From positions 1 to 38,163 of the IMG/VR virus record IMGVR_UViG_3300049006_000005: 38,163 bases of DNA. One strand, given 5' to 3'. Positions 29,854 to 36,601 of the stretch are shown here, in pieces; position 1 is the first letter of the stretch, and the number at the start of each line of letters is the position of its first letter. The stretch comes from a virus. Below the pieces are notes generated by a model. It saw nothing but the letters and a program-made list of their open reading frames with translations, was not told the DNA's origin and ran no database searches. The translations under genes and the position numbers were made by a program.

Positions 29854-30559
29854 GACATTCGTCCAAGCCGTCCTCGGCATCGCTGCCGCGGTCGCCGTGG
29901 CGCTGCCACTCTTCCCGCCATCCACCGGGCGCACTGCAGGGATCATCGCCGGTACCGGCGTGGTCGCTGCCACGGTCGCCAAGATCTGGAATGCCCTCGA
30001 CGAGCGCGCCATGCTGCCGGACTGGCTCACGGCCAGCTCGGCACCGGTGCCCGATGAAGAGGCCTACCGCCAGGCCTGGCATGCCGGCCACACGGCGGCG
30101 ACCGTGGCCGCGGCCGGGACCGACCGGGGCGCGGAGGACGTGACCATGATCCGTCCACTGGTGCCCGACGAGCAGGGCCGTCGCCCGGCCGTCATCCTCG
30201 ACTCCCGCCGTCGCGCACTGGACGACGAGCCCGGCAAGCACTCACCCGACCGCGGCGGCCGGGTGCCGACCACCGAGCGCGCCCGCCCCACTGGCGCGTG
30301 GTCGGCCGCCGCTCCCGCGCCCGGCCGTCGCCGGCTCGAAGGCTGGCCGGTCTACCCCGAGCTCGATCCGGCGGCCGTGGTGCGCGAGATCGACAACCGT
30401 CCGGCGCGCCCGGCGCCCCGGACCGCCGAGCAGTACGAGCAGCGCGCTGACGGGTCGCCGTTCGAGCCGGGCCGCGCCGCGCCGCACGTGCCGATGGATC
30501 AGACGGCCGTCGACTTCTTTACCGGCCCGGCCATGCCGGGGGACTACCGGCCCGGGTAA
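29825..30559 (+). CDS. Two-span membrane protein with long disordered tail, holin-like
   Basis: Encodes 244 residues. Two hydrophobic helices (VQAVLGIAAAVAVALPLF and TAGIIAGTGVVAATVAKIW) are followed by WNALDER and then about 185 residues rich in Pro, Arg, Ala and Asp without a folded enzyme pattern. The N-terminal hairpin resembles phage holins. The long tail is unusual for a holin. Last gene of the rightward unit, ending 41 bp before a terminator. Confidence 0.68.
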   Translation: MNDSTKRAIRTFVQAVLGIAAAVAVALPLFPPSTGRTAGIIAGTGVVAATVAKIWNALDERAMLPDWLTASSAPVPDEEAYRQAWHAGHTAATVAAAGTDRGAEDVTMIRPLVPDEQGRRPAVILDSRRRALDDEPGKHSPDRGGRVPTTERARPTGAWSAAAPAPGRRRLEGWPVYPELDPAAVVREIDNRPARPAPRTAEQYEQRADGSPFEPGRAAPHVPMDQTAVDFFTGPAMPGDYRPG

Positions 30560-30600
30560 CATCCGGAGCGTCAAGGCTACGCAGGTCGAGACACAGGTAC

Positions 30601-30618
30601 CGGTCGGCTGCTCGACCG
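30601..30618 (+). terminator. Terminator of the late rightward unit
   Basis: Stem CGGTCG / CGACCG around GCTGCT, then TTCCC. Modest alone, but a second larger stem follows. Confidence 0.55.
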
Positions 30619-30630
30619 TTCCCAGCACGA

Positions 30631-30674
30631 CGGCCCGGCATCCGAACCCCAGGGGGGCGCAGGACGCCGGGCCG
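30631..30674. terminator. Convergent bidirectional terminator
   Basis: Arms CGGCCCGGC (30631-30639) and GCCGGGCCG (30666-30674) enclose a loop with an inner CCCC/GGGG pairing. It sits between the ends of the rightward (30559) and leftward (30681) units and can serve both. Confidence 0.65.
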
Positions 30675-30680
30675 CTCGTG

Positions 30681-31322
30681 TCAGAACGGACAGTCGGCCA
30701 GCGGCGCGGGATCCGGCGCCGCGCCGATGAGCTCAAGCGTCCCGGCCGCGCGCGGTGCGTAGCCGACCGTCATGCCGGCGAAGCCGCCGTGTTCGAGGTA
30801 GTCGGCCAGCCGGCGCAGCGTCTCCACCGGATTGGCCAGCCGCTCGGCCGGGCCGAGGATGTCGAAGTTGCAGGTCTGGCAGAGCAGGCCGCGGTTCTTG
30901 CCGCTCTTGTGGTCGTGGTCGACGGCGAGTCGTTTCGTCCGTGGTCGGCCACCGCACCCGGCGCACCGCCCGCCCTGGCGTTTGAACATCCGGTCGTAGT
31001 CCGTGCCGTAGACGCGCTCGACCATGCCCCGGTGCGCGGCCGTGCTGGTGCACGTGTTGCACCGGATGGCGCCCGGCTTCGCGTCCTGCGGCGCGAGTAC
31101 GAATGTCTGACACCCGCGGCACCACTGCCGTCCGCGGGGACGCTGCTCGACCTTGTCTCGCCGGGCGCCGGACGGGACGGCGGCCAGCCGGCGCGCGGCG
31201 TACCAGTGGCGGACCTCGACCGGTTGACGGCGCATCCAACATTCGTCGCACCACAGCGGGTGGCCCTTGCGCTTCTGGCAACCGCACTCGACGCACGGCT
31301 TGCGCTTCTTGGTGGCTGGCAC
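30681..31322 (-). CDS. HNH endonuclease, recombination endonuclease VII-like
   Basis: Encodes 213 residues. Three zinc-knuckle pairs: CVEC...CDEC, CRGC...CNTC, and CAGC...CQTC. The last holds the catalytic core AVDHDHKSGKNRGLLC followed by QTCNFDILG (residues about 120-151), as in Endo VII enzymes that cut Holliday junctions and branched DNA. GTG 31322 is chosen over ATG 31340 because the start-associated sequence (31328-31337) lies between them, at the standard 5-7 bp spacing from GTG. It probably resolves branched replication DNA before packaging. Confidence 0.88.
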   Translation of the reverse strand: MPATKKRKPCVECGCQKRKGHPLWCDECWMRRQPVEVRHWYAARRLAAVPSGARRDKVEQRPRGRQWCRGCQTFVLAPQDAKPGAIRCNTCTSTAAHRGMVERVYGTDYDRMFKRQGGRCAGCGGRPRTKRLAVDHDHKSGKNRGLLCQTCNFDILGPAERLANPVETLRRLADYLEHGGFAGMTVGYAPRAAGTLELIGAAPDPAPLADCPF

Positions 31323-31343
31323 GAGACGTCCTCTCGACATGAA

Positions 31344-31377
31344 GCCGCCCCCCAGGGGGGTGGTCCTGGGGGGCGGC
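31344..31377 (-). terminator. Hairpin between the 109-residue gene and the HNH gene
   Basis: Perfect 13-bp stem GCCGCCCCCCAGG / CCTGGGGGGCGGC with an 8-base loop. It lies 6 bp from the start-associated sequence of the HNH gene, so no promoter fits between. Confidence 0.75.
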
Positions 31378-31396
31378 CGATCGTGGTGCGGTGCTG

Positions 31397-31726
31397 CTAC
31401 AGGGTCGGGCCCGAGAACGCCGGGCCGATGCCGTTGTCGGGGTCACTGCCGTCGCCGACGTCCATGTTGTGGATGACCGGCTGCTCGTCCGTCTTCGAGC
31501 TGGCCTTGCGGCGAGCCTCGACGTACGCGTTGATCACGGCTTCGGTCGGCAGACCCTCGCCCGACTTCCCGTCGCTGACAGGCGAGTTACGCAGCCACTC
31601 GACCTCGTCGGCAGCGTCCTGCTTGCGCTTGAGCGCTTCCTCCGCCTTCTCGGCGACCGCGGTCGCGCGGGCAAGCCGCACGCTCGCCGTGAGGATGCGC
31701 GAGTTACGCGTCCTGGTATCGAACAC
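31397..31726 (-). CDS. Unknown small protein
   Basis: Encodes 109 residues from GTG 31726 with the start-associated sequence at 31734-31743. Basic helical N-terminus (TRNSRILTASVRLARATA), coiled-coil-like middle (EKAEEALKRKQDAADEVEW), acidic disordered C-terminus (MDVGDGSDPDNGIGP). No family recognised. Confidence 0.7.
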   Translation of the reverse strand: MFDTRTRNSRILTASVRLARATAVAEKAEEALKRKQDAADEVEWLRNSPVSDGKSGEGLPTEAVINAYVEARRKASSKTDEQPVIHNMDVGDGSDPDNGIGPAFSGPTL

Positions 31727-31769
31727 GGTTGGTGTCCTCTCGGTTGGATGATCGTTTGAGGCGACGGTA

Positions 31770-31958
31770 TCAGAACGTCGCGCGGATCATCAGAACGGCA
31801 GCGCACACGGCAGCGACGATGGCGAGGAAGCTGAACAGGACGATGCCGACGCCGAACAGCGCGTTGACCGCCTGCGCACGCTTCTCGCGATAATTCCGCA
31901 TCGTCGTCTCGTGCTTCGTCTGATCCGTCTCGGCGCGGATGCTCCGGACGTCACTCAT
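31770..31958 (-). CDS. Small membrane protein
   Basis: Encodes 62 residues: a charged N-terminal half (RSIRAETDQTKHETTMRNYR) and one membrane helix (ALFGVGIVLFSFLAIVAAVCAA is the hydrophobic core). It overlaps the preceding gene by 8 bases (ATGAGTGA), so is coupled to it. Function unknown. Confidence 0.68.
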   Translation of the reverse strand: MSDVRSIRAETDQTKHETTMRNYREKRAQAVNALFGVGIVLFSFLAIVAAVCAAVLMIRATF

Positions 31959-32097
31959 CCTTGATCCGCGGCTGCTCGACACCCGTCTTCGCTTCGACGT
32001 CGGGCATCAGGTTCTCGTTGAAATCCTTCACCGCTTCGGCCTTCGTACGGCGAGTGACCTTGAAACCCTTCTTGGGCTTGTCCTTGTCCTTCGCCAC
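31951..32097 (-). CDS. Small basic protein
   Basis: Encodes 48 residues from GTG 32097. Lysine-rich start (AKDKDKPKKGFKVTRRTK) and an acidic second half. One base separates it from the upstream micro-protein gene, and it overlaps the next gene. Likely nucleic-acid contact by charge only; function unknown. Confidence 0.65.
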   Translation of the reverse strand: MAKDKDKPKKGFKVTRRTKAEAVKDFNENLMPDVEAKTGVEQPRIKDE

Positions 32098-32098
32098 G

Positions 32099-32221
32099 TC
32101 AGCCGCCGAACACATGCAGGACGGCGGCGAAGATGACGAGGAGCGGAACGGCGACCATCTCGAAACAGCTGTCGTTGCCGCCGCCGCCCCAGGTGGCTCC
32201 TGGTTTCTTGAACGGGCTCAT
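32099..32221 (-). CDS. 40-residue membrane micro-protein
   Basis: Encodes MSPFKKPGATWGGGGNDSC then a hydrophobic helix (MVAVPLLVIFAAVLHVF). It has its own start-associated sequence (32228-32237), just after a hairpin, which makes it a convincing gene despite its size. First of a coupled trio with 31951 and 31770. Confidence 0.68.
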   Translation of the reverse strand: MSPFKKPGATWGGGGNDSCFEMVAVPLLVIFAAVLHVFGG

Positions 32222-32244
32222 CGATACGTCCTCTCGGTGGAAAT

Positions 32245-32283
32245 GCCACGGTGGCCGGTCTGTTCGACAGCGGCCACCGTGGC
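32245..32283 (-). terminator. Hairpin upstream of the micro-protein trio
   Basis: Perfect 13-bp stem GCCACGGTGGCCG / CGGCCACCGTGGC, 13-base loop. It lies 10 bp after the stop of the upstream gene and 7 bp before the start-associated sequence of the next. Confidence 0.75.
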
Positions 32284-32293
32284 GGTCAATGAA

Positions 32294-32428
32294 CTACTTG
32301 TCGTCCGGCTTCGGATCCGGCTTCGGCTTCGGTGGCGTGACCTTCTTCTTCACGTCACGCTTACCGGCGAGCTTCTTTTCCGTCTCGCCCGACTTGCCCC
32401 GGCGGCGCCGCGGTAGCGGGTCAGGCAT
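32294..32428 (-). CDS. Small Lys/Pro-rich basic protein
   Basis: Encodes 44 residues (PDPLPRRRRGKSGETEKK ... KPKPDPKPDDK). It begins in a TGATG overlap with the upstream gene. Strongly basic and probably disordered; it may bind DNA together with the protein encoded before it. Confidence 0.6.
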   Translation of the reverse strand: MPDPLPRRRRGKSGETEKKLAGKRDVKKKVTPPKPKPDPKPDDK

Positions 32429-32871
32429 CAGAGAGCAGGCGTCTGCGAAGCGAGGTACTCACCGGCGAGCTTCGCGTCCTCCTCGTCGTACGGTTCGAGG
32501 ATGCGCGGCGAGAAACCGAACTTATTCTTCTCGCCCTTGCCGAAGCGGCCGAGCGCGTACGGCACGTCGGAGTTGCCAACGTACTCGTCGAGCTGCCCGA
32601 CGATCTTGCTGCCGGTGATCCACACGTCTTTGAACAGCTTCGGCAGTTCGACGCGCTCCTTGCCGATCACGTTGCGGCCGTCGAGCACGACGATGTCCGC
32701 GGTGATCTGGCGGTAGTCCGGCTTGTCCGTACCATCGTCGTTCTTCTTCGTCGAGCTCTTGGTCTCGACCTTCTTGCACTGGATCAGCACGAGCCGGTCA
32801 TGCAGGTCGTCAAGGTTGACGATGTCGCCGTCTTCGGCCGGCGGCTTCGGGGCGCCAAAGGCATTCGTCAT
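32428..32871 (-). CDS. Early protein, possibly ssDNA-binding
   Basis: Encodes 147 residues with start-associated sequence at 32878-32887. Order: VNLDDLHDRLVLIQCKKVE, TADIVVLDGRN, KLFKDVWITGSKIVGQLDEY, ALGRFGKGEKNKFGFSPRI. This resembles a common actinophage early protein that has been proposed to be an OB-fold-like DNA-binding protein; I am not certain of the name. It lies directly downstream of the RecB-like exonuclease, fitting a recombination or replication role. Confidence 0.6.
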   Translation of the reverse strand: MTNAFGAPKPPAEDGDIVNLDDLHDRLVLIQCKKVETKSSTKKNDDGTDKPDYRQITADIVVLDGRNVIGKERVELPKLFKDVWITGSKIVGQLDEYVGNSDVPYALGRFGKGEKNKFGFSPRILEPYDEEDAKLAGEYLASQTPAL

Positions 32872-32927
32872 GTTCGCGTCCTCTCTCTCTTCCAGATGTT
32901 CCGGCGCTCATTCGCGACCGGAAGTCA

Positions 32928-32940
32928 AACGTAGCACACG
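32928..32940 (-). promoter_or_regulatory. Possible leftward promoter with extended -10
   Basis: On the minus strand the sequence reads GTCGTGTGCTACGTT: TGC-TACGTT matches the extended -10 of the paired-box promoters, but no 7-bp boxes precede it. A TCACGCGTGA palindrome lies just upstream (32947-32956). It would drive the gene starting at 32871. Confidence 0.5.
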
Positions 32941-32964
32941 ACTCGCTCACGCGTGAACGGTTCG

Positions 32965-33849
32965 CTAACCGATGCGTGGCGGCATGGGTGCCGGTACCTC
33001 GTGCGCGCGCTCGCCACCCTGATAGATGCAGAACGCACTGAACGCGCACGACTTGCAGAACGACGACGGCCGGGGCAGGAACAGGCCACCGTTCTTCATG
33101 AACCACGCCGTCGCGACGCCGTACTCCACCGTGACGCGTGGATGGCTGACGGCCAGCTGCAACCGCGGCGTGGTCCGTGCCGTCCGAGCCATGAAATATT
33201 CGCCGCGCATCGTGTCGTACGGGATACCCCAGAGCGCCTCGAGGCTGACCCCGTACTCACCGAGCTGCGTCGTCGAGGTCGGCGTCCGCTTGCCGGCTTT
33301 GAGATCCCGGACGATCAACGCCGACTTGTTCGGGAACTTCCGGACCTGGTCGATGTACCCCTTGAACGGCACGCCCGCGATCGTGACCATGAATTCGACC
33401 TCGACGGCCGCGCGCCCGTCCGGCGTCGGAGCCAGCTCGGTCTGGTCGTCCTCGGACTGGAGTACGTAGGCCCGGACCATCCCGGCCCCGTGCTCGCGCC
33501 ACCACGCCTCGTCCTCGACACCGCGGGCAGCGATGCGCCAGGGCACCGGATGCGCGACGATCTCGCCGTTCGCGTCCGGCCATGCGCCCTTGACATAGTC
33601 GGCTTCCGCCTCGGACAGCTCGGTCTCGAATACCCGCGAAAACTCCTCGACCGCCTGATCGATGCTCGGTTCCTCGCGCTCGAACCGCTCGCGTTCCCAG
33701 TACTCGATGGCGGAGTGGTAGGCCCGGCCACCGACGTTCCACATGGCCGGCGTCTCCGGTACGCCGACCACCCGGCCGAGCCGGTACTTCTCGCCGCAGT
33801 CGGTCAGTGTCTCGACCTGGGAGTGCGAGAGGTAGACGGGTGGCGTCAT
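32965..33849 (-). CDS. RecB/Cas4-like exonuclease with Fe-S cluster
   Basis: Encodes 294 residues. PD-(D/E)XK core: GGRAYHSAIEYWE, then FKGYIDQV (Asp), ALIVRDLKAGK (D-x-K) and QLGEYG. One cysteine near the N-terminus (LTDCGEKYR) and three at the C-terminus (FCKSCAFSAFC) match the four ligands of the [4Fe-4S] staple in Cas4/AddB nucleases. It probably resects DNA ends for recombination or replication restart. The start (ATGA overlap with the methyltransferase stop) shows translational coupling. Confidence 0.87.
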   Translation of the reverse strand: MTPPVYLSHSQVETLTDCGEKYRLGRVVGVPETPAMWNVGGRAYHSAIEYWERERFEREEPSIDQAVEEFSRVFETELSEAEADYVKGAWPDANGEIVAHPVPWRIAARGVEDEAWWREHGAGMVRAYVLQSEDDQTELAPTPDGRAAVEVEFMVTIAGVPFKGYIDQVRKFPNKSALIVRDLKAGKRTPTSTTQLGEYGVSLEALWGIPYDTMRGEYFMARTARTTPRLQLAVSHPRVTVEYGVATAWFMKNGGLFLPRPSSFCKSCAFSAFCIYQGGERAHEVPAPMPPRIG

Positions 33850-34532
33850 CGGTCCAGCCCCTTCATCAAGTGCTCTCCGATATAGCGCGTGTACGCGGGC
33901 GGGATCGCTTCCGTCAGCGCTTCCCACTCATCGGTCCAGTCGATGCCCATAGCGGCCTGCGCTTCGGTCACCGTGGCTTTGCCGCCACCCTTGCCATACA
34001 CGGCGACGTACGGGCCGTCGTGCTTGACGCCGTGCCGCCATCCACGCGTCCGGCCGCGGGAGGGGGCCTGCACCGGCTGTGCGGGCGGGTCGACGTTGCC
34101 GAATTCGAACCAGCGGGCGCGCTTCACGTCGAGACCGAACATGTCGCCGTGCAACTTCAGGTCCTTGCGGATCAGGCGCGATCCTCCGACCGGCTGCTCG
34201 ATGACCCACGGGACGTTCGCCCGGAGCAACGCGTCACGCGTCTTGCCGGTGAGCGACACGTGCTCGTTCGGCTTGCCCTTCTGGTTGCCGAGGTTGATCG
34301 CGCAGTCGGCCTGGCACGGCGGCGAGGCGTGCACGATCGCGAACGGAAACGGCCGGGCGCAGGCCCATTCGCTGCGGAGGAACTGGATAGCGTCCTCCTC
34401 GACGAACTCGTCACCGCAGTAGTCCGGCCGCTTCACCTTGTCGACGCCGACGACGTAAAACCCAGCCTGTTGGTAGCCGCGGGTCGCACCGCCCGCGCAG
34501 CAATAGAGGTCGAGCGCTACGGGTTTCTTCAT
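33846..34532 (-). CDS. Compact C5-cytosine DNA methyltransferase
   Basis: Encodes 228 residues. Motif I LDLYCCAGGATRGYQQAGF, motif IV SPPCQADC (catalytic C73), a motif VI-like WVIEQPVG (ENV replaced by EQP), and a C-terminal IPPAYTRYIGEHLM. It is much shorter than typical 5mC methyltransferases (300+ residues) with little room for a target recognition domain. It may protect phage DNA from restriction; specificity cannot be predicted. Overlaps both neighbours by 4 bases. Confidence 0.85.
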   Translation of the reverse strand: MKKPVALDLYCCAGGATRGYQQAGFYVVGVDKVKRPDYCGDEFVEEDAIQFLRSEWACARPFPFAIVHASPPCQADCAINLGNQKGKPNEHVSLTGKTRDALLRANVPWVIEQPVGGSRLIRKDLKLHGDMFGLDVKRARWFEFGNVDPPAQPVQAPSRGRTRGWRHGVKHDGPYVAVYGKGGGKATVTEAQAAMGIDWTDEWEALTEAIPPAYTRYIGEHLMKGLDR

Positions 34533-34921
34533 GCGCTCTTCACGTTTACGTCGGTCAATGCGCTGATCGTGTACTCGCCACTGGCGAGGGTCACCCGGAC
34601 GGTCAACTGCACCTTCGTCACCTTGAGAACCTTCTCGAACGATCCGGTGAGGTTGACCAGCACGCCCTTGCGGAGGTCGCTCGCCTTGATCCGGCCGTTC
34701 TCGATCCGGGCGCGGCGGACGGCCGACTTCAGCGTCTTGTACGTGCCGATGCGGGCGTCGACGAAGAGGACGTAGCGAGCGGCTTCGCGGCTCGGACCGG
34801 CCAGCCGGACGGTGCATACGCCTTCCTGCCACACGATCTCGTTCACGGCGTCGGCGTTGAACGGGATGACGTAGGACGGCGCGGGAGTGTGGAACTCGGT
34901 CACGATCTCGGCGTTGTTCAT
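34529..34921 (-). CDS. Unknown early protein
   Basis: Encodes 130 residues, first gene after the leftward promoter at 34957-34987, with start-associated sequence at 34927-34936. Mostly beta strands (APSYVIPFNADAV, GVCTVRLAG, YVLFVDARIGTYKTLK, KVQLTVRVTLASGEYTI). No motif recognised. Coupled to the methyltransferase (ATGA). Confidence 0.68.
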   Translation of the reverse strand: MNNAEIVTEFHTPAPSYVIPFNADAVNEIVWQEGVCTVRLAGPSREAARYVLFVDARIGTYKTLKSAVRRARIENGRIKASDLRKGVLVNLTGSFEKVLKVTKVQLTVRVTLASGEYTISALTDVNVKSA

Positions 34922-34956
34922 GTTGCGTCCTCTCGTTGCTGCTCGCTGATGAGATG

Positions 34957-34987
34957 ACTGTAGCACAATTGCGGCACTACTGCGTCA
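34957..34987 (-). promoter_or_regulatory. Leftward promoter with paired 7-bp boxes (P4)
   Basis: On the minus strand: boxes TGACGCA (34987-34981) and TGCCGCA (34976-34970) start 11 bp apart, then 7 bases, then extended -10 TGC-TACAGT (34962-34957). The box-to-minus-10 spacing equals that of the promoters at 286 and 38015. It overlaps the stop of the upstream gene and should drive the 130-residue protein, methyltransferase and exonuclease. Confidence 0.72.
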
Positions 34988-35990
34988 ACTCCGCCCGGTC
35001 GACGTGACGGTGACCGCAGTCGTTGCCGTCGTGGTCGGCCCGGTGATCCCGTTCCATGTCGATCCGTTCGACGTCCTGGGAGTTGTAGAACTTCCGGTGC
35101 ATCAGGAACAGGTGACTGCGCAGCGCGAGATCGTCGAGCTCCCGCGGGACGAGGACATCGCCGCCGGCCAGCTCGACGGCGACGAGCTCTGCGCCGAGCC
35201 CGTCGGCCAGCGCCCGGACGGCACGGCCCTCGTCGTCGGCATCGACGCCACGCAGCGTCTCGGCCGCGGTCCGGGTGTCGGTGGGCTGACCGAATTTTGG
35301 ACGGTCCGTATCCGGTATCGGCACGCCGACGTCGGCCGCCTTGATCGGCACGTGCTCGGCCAGCTTCGGTACCGGCATCATGCCCGAGCGCGTACCGGTC
35401 ATCGGATCGGGTGCGCCCCAGGTCGGTCCGTCTGCTATCTCCCGGGCAAGGATCGGATCGTCGATGCCGAGTGCGTCGGCGTATCCCTGGTCCCGGTCCT
35501 CCTGCTCCTCGGTCGGGCGCGGCCGTCCGAATTTCGGACGAGGCCCGTCCGCTTCACGCTCGCCGGCTTCAAGTGCTTCGAGCAGGTGACCGTCCGGTTG
35601 TACGGCGACCTCGTGCCCTTCGTCGGTCGCGTGCACCGGATCCGACTCGGGCGCCGTGCAATCCCCCCACCAACATCCCCCGTTGCCGGACCGGTACGGG
35701 TGGCGGCCGAGCACTTCGGCCAGTCCCTCGAACAGCTCGACCGGCTTGCCGTCCCGGGACAACGGGCCGAAGCGCGCCACGACCTTGTCGCCGTTGGTCA
35801 GCGGCACCGGGATGACCGGGCCGTACCGGCGGGAGAGCGCACCCTCGCTGATCTGCGGCGCGAGCATGACGCGCTCGCCGTTCCACGACTGGCGCACCAG
35901 CCACTCCCGACCGTCCTTCGTCCGCACCCGATCGTTGACGGCGACGTCGCGCCAAGGGGTATCGAGCCACCCCTTGAATCCGAGTGCCAT
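34977..35990 (-). CDS. Unknown early protein
   Basis: Encodes 337 residues from ATG 35990 (TGATG). N-terminal 75 residues are folded and Trp-rich (FKGWLDTPWRDVAVNDRV, REWLVRQSWNGERVMLA). The middle contains repeated short motifs RPKFGRP and RPKFGQP in a disordered acidic region, which could be peptide-binding sites. The C-terminal part ends in a His/Asp-rich tail (HRADHDGNDCGHRHVD) able to bind metal. Function unknown. Confidence 0.68.
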   Translation of the reverse strand: MALGFKGWLDTPWRDVAVNDRVRTKDGREWLVRQSWNGERVMLAPQISEGALSRRYGPVIPVPLTNGDKVVARFGPLSRDGKPVELFEGLAEVLGRHPYRSGNGGCWWGDCTAPESDPVHATDEGHEVAVQPDGHLLEALEAGEREADGPRPKFGRPRPTEEQEDRDQGYADALGIDDPILAREIADGPTWGAPDPMTGTRSGMMPVPKLAEHVPIKAADVGVPIPDTDRPKFGQPTDTRTAAETLRGVDADDEGRAVRALADGLGAELVAVELAGGDVLVPRELDDLALRSHLFLMHRKFYNSQDVERIDMERDHRADHDGNDCGHRHVDRAELTQ

Positions 35991-36529
35991 CACTTGCCGC
36001 CGATGCCCGCGGCGACCGACCGGGCGATGATGTCTGCGGCCTGCGCCCGGACGGCAGCAACGACCTTTTCGCGCTCGGCAGCGATCACGGTGGACAGCTC
36101 TTTCGTCAACGCCTTGCCGACAGCTTCGTTCACCAACATCTGCGCCTTGGTCTGCCGGTTGCGGTCGTAAGAATCGACGGCGGCCGACTTCTCCAACCAC
36201 GCCGTTACCGCGCCGACGATCAGTTCGCGCATCGTCGTCTCTGTACCGGAAATCGGCTCACCGTACTGGTTCGTCTTCCGAAGCGGCTTGGTCATCGCCT
36301 CGTCGATCAGCGGCGCGACACGGTCACTGATGAGCTCGTTGATCCTGCGGTCGACGCGCTGGTGCAGCGTGTTGTAGTAGCCGGTGTTGTCGGCAACGAG
36401 CCGGTCGGCCAGCTTCTCGGCGACGAGGTCGGCGATGGTCATCGACCGGCCACCCTCGCCGTGCTCGTCGAGGTCGGTCCAGCCCTCGACCTCGTCCGTC
36501 AGCTTCACGTCGTTGACAGTGATCTCCAT
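35990..36529 (-). CDS. Unknown helical early protein
   Basis: Encodes 179 residues with start-associated sequence at 36534-36543. Opens with MEITVNDVKLTDEVEGWTDL, then mostly helical (TIADLVAEKLADRLVADN, AVGKALTKELSTVIAAEREK). Fold and function not recognised. Coupled to the next gene by TGATG. Its leader shares CAACCAACTA-TCGA-GAGGAC with the leader at 955-978. Confidence 0.68.
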   Translation of the reverse strand: MEITVNDVKLTDEVEGWTDLDEHGEGGRSMTIADLVAEKLADRLVADNTGYYNTLHQRVDRRINELISDRVAPLIDEAMTKPLRKTNQYGEPISGTETTMRELIVGAVTAWLEKSAAVDSYDRNRQTKAQMLVNEAVGKALTKELSTVIAAEREKVVAAVRAQAADIIARSVAAGIGGK

Positions 36530-36562
36530 GATCGTCCTCTCGATAGTTGGTTGGCGCATACA

Positions 36563-36597
36563 CCGGCCGCACCCCGGGGAAGTAAGGGCGCGGCCGG
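36563..36597 (-). terminator. Hairpin upstream of the 179-residue gene
   Basis: Stem CCGGCCGC / GCGGCCGG (8 bp) with a 19-base loop, 5 bp after the stop of the previous gene and 19 bp before the next start-associated sequence. Confidence 0.55.
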
Positions 36598-36601
36598 CAG
36601 A

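Noticed and set aside
32928-32956. Sixth paired-box promoter before the 147-residue gene
   Set aside because: The extended -10 matches, but no TGCSGCA-type boxes lie at the expected 7 or 9 bp distance.
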